A stretch of DNA of 64,000 nucleotides from assembly GCA_024234505.1 (NCBI GenBank), contig JACKOD010000002.1:434001-498000 (forward strand), written 5' to 3'. A model generated the notes under the pieces. The model was not told the DNA's origin and ran no database searches. It was given only the letters and a program-made list of their open reading frames with translations. Of the stretch, positions 60,087 through 64,000 are shown in pieces. The first letter of the stretch is position 1; each line of letters begins with the position of its first letter. The position numbers and the translations under genes were made by a program. The DNA is from Hahellaceae bacterium. GTDB lineage: Bacteria; Pseudomonadota; Gammaproteobacteria; Pseudomonadales; Oleiphilaceae.

Positions 60087-61181
60087 GTGAAATTTACAAG
60101 AAATAAAATAGTGTGGGTGGGGGCGCTACTTGCAGGGGCAGTTCTGACAGGGCTCGCAAGCTCACCCATCGACTCACAAGCCTGGCAGCCGGCTCCTGCG
60201 GTAGCAATGCAGGGGCCGTGGGCAGCCAATACCCGACTGCAGGCTACCGAGCTACTGGGCACCGGCGAACTGACGGGGCCGGAAGATGTGGATGTCGACG
60301 CCCAAGGCCGCCTCTATGCCGGACTGGAAGATGGCAGAATTGTGCGACGGCTCCCCAATGGCAATATCGAAACCCTGGCTCACACTGGCGGTCGCCCGTT
60401 GGGGCTGCACTTTGATGAAAATGGCAACCTGATCATCGCGGATGCCCACCGAGGTCTTTTGCTACTTCGCCCCTCAGGTGCACTGCATGTTCTGACTCAA
60501 TCCGCTGGCGGTCGCCCCATACGCTTTGCAGACGATGTTGTGGTAGCGAGCGACGGCAGAATCTATTTCAGCGATGCTTCGGTATGGCCCTACGAACAAC
60601 ACCGGCTGGATTTATACGAAGCCAAGCCCTACGGACGCTTATTACGCTACAACCCGGCTACCCAAAAAACGGAAGTACTACTGGACGGTTTGTACTTCGC
60701 TAACGGCGTGGCCCTGTCGCAACAAGAAGATTTTATTCTGGTGAATGAAACCAGCCGATACCGAATCACGCGCTATTGGCTAAAAGGGCCGAAAGCCGGA
60801 CAACATGACATCTTCCTGGATAACCTTCCCGGATTCCCGGACGGTATAGCCTCGGACGGTCGGGGCAACTTTTGGCTGGCACTTGTCTCACCACGTAACG
60901 CCAGTCTGGATCGCGCCCATCACCACCCGATGTTCAAAAACTGGGTGGCGAGCCTGCCCGAAAGCATACAACCCAAGCCAGCGCATTACGGACTGGTCGC
61001 GCGACTGGATGAACAGGGAAACGTTCAGGAAAGCCTGCACGACCCACAAGGCCAAAGGCTCTTTATCATCACCTCCGTACAACCGGTCGGAAATACATTG
61101 TATTTTGGTAGCCTGAATAACAATGCGATTGGTCGCCTGATGTTGCCAGCGGTTTTTCCTGACGCGCCTGTTGCGCCCTAA
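60087..61181 (+). CDS. SMP-30/strictosidine-synthase-like beta-propeller protein
   Basis: 364-aa protein with an N-terminal membrane or signal segment (IVWVGALLAGAVLTGLASSP) and a six-bladed propeller: GPEDVDVDAQGRLYAGLEDG, PLGLHFDENGNLIIADAHRG, RFADDVVVASDGRIYFSDAS, YFANGVALSQQEDFILVNET, FPDGIASDGRGNFWLAL. This order matches the APMAP/strictosidine-synthase-like family, many of which are calcium-dependent lactonases or esterases. A lactonase opening a gamma-lactone would feed a 4-hydroxyacid into the upstream cluster, an attractive but unproven link. It starts with GTG and lacks a strong ribosome-binding site. Confidence 0.82.
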   Translation: MKFTRNKIVWVGALLAGAVLTGLASSPIDSQAWQPAPAVAMQGPWAANTRLQATELLGTGELTGPEDVDVDAQGRLYAGLEDGRIVRRLPNGNIETLAHTGGRPLGLHFDENGNLIIADAHRGLLLLRPSGALHVLTQSAGGRPIRFADDVVVASDGRIYFSDASVWPYEQHRLDLYEAKPYGRLLRYNPATQKTEVLLDGLYFANGVALSQQEDFILVNETSRYRITRYWLKGPKAGQHDIFLDNLPGFPDGIASDGRGNFWLALVSPRNASLDRAHHHPMFKNWVASLPESIQPKPAHYGLVARLDEQGNVQESLHDPQGQRLFIITSVQPVGNTLYFGSLNNNAIGRLMLPAVFPDAPVAP

Positions 61182-61192
61182 ATACCGACTGG

Positions 61193-61402
61193 ATGAAACA
61201 CCGAATCGACAGTGATTATGGAAGACAAATCTACAGCCACCGCATGTCGGTGGTGGAACCGGTCTTCGGTAACCTTAGCACGAATAAAAAGCTCAACCGT
61301 TTCAGTTTAAGGGGCAAAGCCAAGGTACAGGGCCAATGGCAGTTGTACTTTCTGGTGCGCAATATTGAGAAGTTGAAGAACCATGGTGAATTAACGAATT
61401 AA
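61193..61402 (+). pseudogene. C-terminal remnant of an IS1182-family transposase
   Basis: The 69-residue frame (RIDSDYGRQIYSHRMSVVEP, VFGNLSTNKKLNRFSLRGKA, KVQGQWQLYFLVRNIEKL) matches the last part of IS1182-type DDE transposases, including the catalytic-end glutamate region VVEPVFGN. The reading frame continues a few codons upstream to about 61172, abutting the propeller gene stop. The first several hundred residues are missing. Confidence 0.8.
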
Positions 61403-61505
61403 ATAACCGGCAGAATGCCCAATTACGGCCGCTTTTAATGTCAAAATCGATTCATTGGGCGTTTCAGAAAATAAAGGTGCGATAAAAGCAGTAAAACGGC
61501 AAATT

Positions 61506-61575
61506 ACCTAACACTAAATTGATAAAGCCGAAGGACGAGCCTTGGTAAATGGGCTTTTCTACAGGCTCGTTAGCT
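61506..61575 (+). repeat. attC-like imperfect inverted repeat
   Basis: ACCTAAC (61506-61512) fits the attC R'' core RYYYAAC, and GTTAGCT (61569-61575) is its near complement in the R' position. Inside, AAAGCC (61524-61529) and GGGCTTT (61551-61557) can pair, with equal 11-nt spacers on both sides, giving a 70-bp structure of attC size. The R' box departs from GTTRRRY at one position and the spacers are longer than usual, so this is tentative. A competing hairpin, CGAGCCT with AGGCTCG, also exists. Confidence 0.4.
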
Positions 61576-61592
61576 GCATAAATTTGTAAATA

Positions 61593-61610
61593 CGTACGTT
61601 TAGGCGTACG
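61593..61610. promoter_or_regulatory. Probable toxin-antitoxin autoregulatory operator
   Basis: CGTACGTTTAGGCGTACG: two CGTACG palindromes six bases apart, 30 bp before the antitoxin start and next to a TTGTAA and GATAAT promoter-like pair. YefM-YoeB operators are built from TGTACA-type palindromes, so the GTAC cores fit. Confidence 0.55.
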
Positions 61611-61639
61611 ATAATGGCTTGTGATTTTGGAGAAAAGAA

Positions 61640-61882
61640 ATGAATACTCTTACTGCAAGCGAGGCTAGGGCTAATCTCTATCGTTTACTTGATCAAGCTA
61701 GTGAAACTCATCAACCTATTACTATAACAGGTAAGAGGAATAGTGCTGTTTTGGTTTCGTCCGAAGATTGGGAAGCGATACAAGAAACTCTTTATTTATT
61801 GTCTGTTCCTGGTATGAGAGAAAGCATAATTGATGGTATGAAAGAGCCAACCGAATCTTGTTCCAAGGAGCTAGATTGGTGA
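61640..61882 (+). CDS. YefM/Axe-type antitoxin (Phd family)
   Basis: 80-aa antitoxin. The N-terminal Phd/YefM fold reads TLTASEARANLYRLLDQASETHQPITITGKRNSAVLVSSEDW, and the C-terminal part (PGMRESIIDGMKEP) is the toxin-wrapping tail. It binds DNA as a dimer and neutralises the downstream toxin. AGGAG-type spacing and an operator precede it, and the toxin GTG overlaps its stop. The base composition is visibly AT-richer than the flanking chromosome, which suggests acquisition. Confidence 0.88.
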   Translation: MNTLTASEARANLYRLLDQASETHQPITITGKRNSAVLVSSEDWEAIQETLYLLSVPGMRESIIDGMKEPTESCSKELDW

Positions 61883-62142
61883 ATTGGAAACTTGTGTATA
61901 CTAAACAAGCACAAAAGGATGCGAAAAAGCTGGCTTCGTCAGGTTTAAAAGATAAAGTAAAAGAGTTATTGAAAGTTGTCGAAGAAAATCCTTATCAAAA
62001 TCCGCCGCCTTATGAAAAACTTGTTGGTGATCTATCGGGTGCTTATTCTAGGCGCATAAATATTCAGCATAGGTTGGTGTATCAAGTAATTGAAGAACAA
62101 AAAACAGTAAAAGTATTGCGTATGTGGACACATTATGAATAG
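61879..62142 (+). CDS. yoeB: YoeB/Txe-type ribosome-dependent mRNA endonuclease toxin
   Basis: 87-aa toxin from a GTG at 61879 that overlaps the antitoxin stop (GTGA), with AGGAG upstream. WKLVYTKQAQKDAKKLASSG is the typical YoeB start, followed by NPYQNPPPYEKLVGDLSGAYSRRINIQHRLVYQV, with the catalytic glutamate and arginine regions, and the C-terminal MWTHYE retaining the histidine-tyrosine pair. It cleaves mRNA in the ribosomal A site when freed from the antitoxin. Expected to stabilise the element that carries it. Confidence 0.88.
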   Translation: MNWKLVYTKQAQKDAKKLASSGLKDKVKELLKVVEENPYQNPPPYEKLVGDLSGAYSRRINIQHRLVYQVIEEQKTVKVLRMWTHYE

Positions 62143-62163
62143 TCAAAAAAACAAGCAGCTAAT

Positions 62164-62250
62164 CGGGTAACCGGTGGTCTCTAACCCCCAGTCCCCACAA
62201 CACCCTGCGGGATGATAAGGACGGGAAGATAAGGACATACATTCGTTAGG
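62164..62250 (+). other. Noncoding remnant with ATAAGGAC motifs (mobile-element leader)
   Basis: A GC-rich noncoding stretch ending near 62212 is followed by GATAAGGACGGGAAGATAAGGACA, two ATAAGGAC motifs in tandem. The same motif lies in the repeats at 62448-62516, next to a Y1-type transposase fragment, so it is probably an end or leader of such an element. The first part also reminds me of sequence often seen beside group II introns, at low confidence. Confidence 0.35.
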
Positions 62251-62270
62251 ATGAATGAAAAGAACGCCCG

Positions 62271-62450
62271 CTATGACCCTGCTAAATTGAGCCGCAGGAT
62301 AAATTCGGAGCCGCCTTTGGTCTTGGTCAGCTTGCGAAACTGCCGGTGCACAGCCTCGACGGCGTTAGTGGTGTAGATGGCAGTACGCACATAATCGGGG
62401 TATCGGAAGTAGGCGGACAAGGTGGGCCATTTGTTGCGCCAGGACTCGTG
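62271..62450 (-). pseudogene. Internal/C-terminal fragment of an IS256-family transposase
   Basis: Sixty codons on the minus strand reading WRNKWPTLSAYFRYPDYVRT, AIYTTNAVEAVHRQFRKLTK and TKGGSEFILRLNLAGS before a stop. YTTNAVE followed by HRQFRKLTKTKG is diagnostic of IS256-type (mutator) transposases. Both ends of the gene are missing. The right edge touches the 28-bp repeat. Confidence 0.82.
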
Positions 62451-62516
62451 TTATAAGGACATGCACTCAATATCGGGAAATCGCCAGCGTGTTATAAGGA
62501 CATGCACTCAATATCG
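62448..62516. repeat. Pair of identical 28-bp direct repeats
   Basis: Identical 28-bp copies at 62448-62475 and 62489-62516, beginning GTGTTATAAGGACATGCACT and separated by 13 bp. The second copy forms the end of the Y1 transposase fragment, the first abuts the IS256 fragment. Confidence 0.85.
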
Positions 62517-62606
62517 ACACAGAAAGGTTCTGCGTACGCAACGAGAAACAACGTGGTAGTAAGGCGTGTCGGCAATCGAGACAAGCTTATCCCTGGCTTG
62601 GGTCAT
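62508..62606 (-). pseudogene. N-terminal fragment of a Y1 (IS200-like/RAYT) transposase
   Basis: ATG at 62606 opens 32 codons reading MTQARDKLVSIADTPYYHVV and then SRCVRRTFLCRY before a stop. DTPYYHVVSRCVRRTFLC is the typical start of REP-associated tyrosine transposases. The HUH motif and catalytic tyrosine, which come later in the full protein, are absent. Confidence 0.75.
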
Positions 62607-62754
62607 GGCAAAATCCTTTTTGCGAATGAATAGCTTGGATGCTAAAGACGGGCTATTGTTATGTCAATATTGGGGGGTGTGTCCTGTAGCACTCGGTAAC
62701 AGCTCTCGCTCAGCGCTGACAGAATACTTCGTGGCGATGGGATGCCGACACTTG

Positions 62755-62778
62755 TTGATTGATAGTTAACTCAATCAA
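62755..62778. repeat. Inverted repeat just beyond the integrase gene end
   Basis: TTGATTGA-TAGTTAAC-TCAATCAA, a perfect 8-bp inverted repeat with an 8-nt loop, 43 bp after the integrase stop. No T run follows, so it is not a convincing terminator. Confidence 0.5.
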
Positions 62779-62821
62779 TCGAGCCGCTGTGATTCGTTGC
62801 CCACCTCCACTATGCATGTTC

Positions 62822-63811
62822 TTAAACCATCAGTGCATCGGCAGGGCTATGAATTCCCCGATTGCCAAGCTTAACGATATGGGTATAGATTTCTGTAGTC
62901 CGCACATCACTGTGACCAAGTAATTCCTGAATGGTACGAATATCATAACCACTTTCCAATAAGCGGGTAGCAAAGCTGTGTCGAAAGGTATGACAGTTTG
63001 CATGTTTGCGAACATTTGCGTCCCTAATGGCTTTTTTAACCACACGTTGCACCGTTCGATCCATAACGTGATGGCGCATAACTGCACCTGAGCGGGGGTC
63101 TGTTGAACGGTTTTGTGACGGAAAGAGAAATTGCCAACTCAGTGATGTTTGTTCTCCGGGATACTTTATCCCCAGCCTGTGAGGCATATAGACTTTTCCA
63201 AATCCTTCTGAACAATCGAGTTTATGTAGAGCCTCTACCAGTTGAATCTGTTTACGTAAGGAGGTATGTAATGATCTTGGTAGAAGTGTGGTTCTGTCCT
63301 TACTGCCTTTACCGTCACGCACGACAAGCATATTCATATCAAAATCAATATCCTTTACCCTCATTCGAATGCATTCAGAAATACGCAGCCCACTGCCGTA
63401 CATTAACTTTGCCATTAAACTGTATTCGCCAGTGAGTTTGGCAATAATACGGGATGCTTCATCATGACTGAACACTTCGGGAATCCTGGGGCCACGTCGA
63501 GCATATTCGAATGAAAAATTCGGTAGCGTCTTGCCAAGAAATTCACGAAAAAGAAAAACCAGCGCATTGAGTGCAGTTCTTTGGGTATTTACACTGGCAT
63601 TAGATTGAACGGCAAGGTGATTTAAGAATTGCTCAATATGCTCCGCACTCATTTTTTCTGGGTGTAGCATCTTGTGAAAGCGTATAAAACTTACAACCCA
63701 AAAAGAGTAGGTTTTTTCGGTTTTGTAAGCCAGATTGCGAGCACGGATAAAAGCCCGAAAGCGATCCATGAAGCGCGTAGGGTTGTTGGGTATAGGGTGT
63801 GGTACGTCCAT
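62822..63811 (-). CDS. intI: Integron integrase IntI
   Basis: 329-aa tyrosine recombinase. It carries the catalytic set: arginine in GSGLRISECIRMRVKDID, lysine in DGKGSKDRT, HTFRHSFATRLLE, the second histidine in LLGHSDVRTTEIYTH and the tyrosine in the same segment. The insertion between them (KYPGEQTSLSWQFLFPSQNR, then STDPRSGAVMRHH) is the IntI-specific patch absent from XerC/D and needed for attC binding. The N-terminal SAM-like domain starts FRAFIRARNLAYKTEKTYSFWV. AAAGGAG precedes the ATG. Complete and apparently functional. The array would normally start beyond its 5' end, to the right of the window. Confidence 0.95.
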   Translation of the reverse strand: MDVPHPIPNNPTRFMDRFRAFIRARNLAYKTEKTYSFWVVSFIRFHKMLHPEKMSAEHIEQFLNHLAVQSNASVNTQRTALNALVFLFREFLGKTLPNFSFEYARRGPRIPEVFSHDEASRIIAKLTGEYSLMAKLMYGSGLRISECIRMRVKDIDFDMNMLVVRDGKGSKDRTTLLPRSLHTSLRKQIQLVEALHKLDCSEGFGKVYMPHRLGIKYPGEQTSLSWQFLFPSQNRSTDPRSGAVMRHHVMDRTVQRVVKKAIRDANVRKHANCHTFRHSFATRLLESGYDIRTIQELLGHSDVRTTEIYTHIVKLGNRGIHSPADALMV

Positions 63812-63830
63812 GTTGTTAATCTCCTTTTTG

Positions 63831-63864
63831 CTGTATTTATATACAGTCCTTTGCCGTATGTAAA
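63831..63864 (-). promoter_or_regulatory. LexA-controlled promoter of the integron integrase
   Basis: CTGTATTTATATACAG (63831-63846) matches the LexA box CTGTATATATATACAG with one change. On the minus strand TTTACA (63859-63864) and TATAAA (63836-63841) are spaced by exactly 17 bases, so LexA would cover the -10. The box ends 20 bp before the integrase start. SOS control of intI is known for mobile and chromosomal integrons. Confidence 0.88.
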
Positions 63865-64000
63865 CCTATGTTTTCAGCATTTGTGAACATGTGTAGCGGT
63901 TGTGTCGCCTATTTACAAATTAACTGTATGAAAATTAAGAAAAAAGTATGTTTTAGTTGCGGACATAGTGCTGTCGTGTCGGCTATCTCCAGATAAATTG
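63865..64000. other. Presumed attI side of the integron, no site delimited
   Basis: This stretch upstream of intI should contain attI and the start of the cassette array. I find no convincing GTTRRRY core or divergent cassette promoter. A 23-codon frame beginning at about 63928 (MKIKKKVCFSCGH) is too weak to call. Confidence 0.3.

Noticed and set aside
62566..62769. 67-aa plus-strand ORF in the mobile region
   Set aside because: It overlaps the Y1 transposase fragment and its upstream region in antisense and has no ribosome-binding site or recognisable motif.
63865..64000. attI recombination site
   Set aside because: No GTTRRRY core with flanking integrase-binding repeats could be defined in the short visible stretch.

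Overview
This window reads as a chromosome segment of a Gammaproteobacterium with a lipid-oriented, probably marine or oil-associated lifestyle. The evidence is the gene order pilR-pilS, bamD, rluD, pgeF, clpB at the left end, an OprI-type murein lipoprotein, a Pseudomonas-type lipase with its dedicated foldase, and many acyl-CoA, hydrolase and efflux genes. I would place it near Ketobacter, Alcanivorax, Marinobacter or Pseudomonas, but that placement is inference from gene content only.

Layout. 1-7780: conserved core block (type IV pilus two-component system, outer-membrane assembly, rRNA modification, disaggregase). 7718-9955: a two-gene operon of unknown role, then an intergenic region with two 73-bp repeats, each carrying a consensus DnaA box. 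9956-15210: a methyltransferase, a NemR/NemA-like repressor and old-yellow-enzyme pair with matching operators, and a porin coupled to a short PstS-like periplasmic protein. 15233-18700: serine synthesis (SerA) divergent from D-2-hydroxyglutarate dehydrogenase and a FAH-family hydrolase. 18847-25596: ABC1 kinase, HD-GYP phosphodiesterase, small CRP/lipoprotein region, MazG-like, L,D-transpeptidase, YciH. 25948-32368: secreted sphingomyelinase with a beta-trefoil tail, thioesterase, PhaC-like hydrolase, membrane diguanylate cyclase, lactonase-like lipoprotein. 32837-38754: methyltransferase, lipase plus foldase, then a LuxR-type regulator convergent with a hybrid kinase. 39136-45814: OFA-type transporter and a TetR-controlled RND efflux pair. 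45899-53249: hydrolases, AraC regulator, glycosyltransferase, orphan binding protein, alcohol dehydrogenase.

53366-61181 is the most interesting metabolic region: a LysR regulator divergent from acyl-CoA dehydrogenase, SDR, APH-type kinase, histidine phosphatase, SDR and a strictosidine-synthase-like protein. The kinase plus dehydrogenase plus SDR combination matches the logic of the bacterial levulinate (lva) and mammalian ACAD10/ACAD11 routes, in which a 4-hydroxyacyl-CoA is phosphorylated and then converted to a 3-hydroxyacyl-CoA. Its intergenic gaps are filled with two unrelated arrays of GC-rich palindromic tandem repeats, a long inverted repeat and a REP-like element.

61182-64000 is an accessory region: fragments of IS1182-, IS256- and Y1/RAYT-type transposases, an AT-richer YefM/YoeB-type toxin-antitoxin pair behind an attC-like structure, and an intact integron integrase whose promoter overlaps a LexA box. 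The normal cassette side of that integron lies beyond the right edge. No rRNA, tRNA or CRISPR array was recognised.
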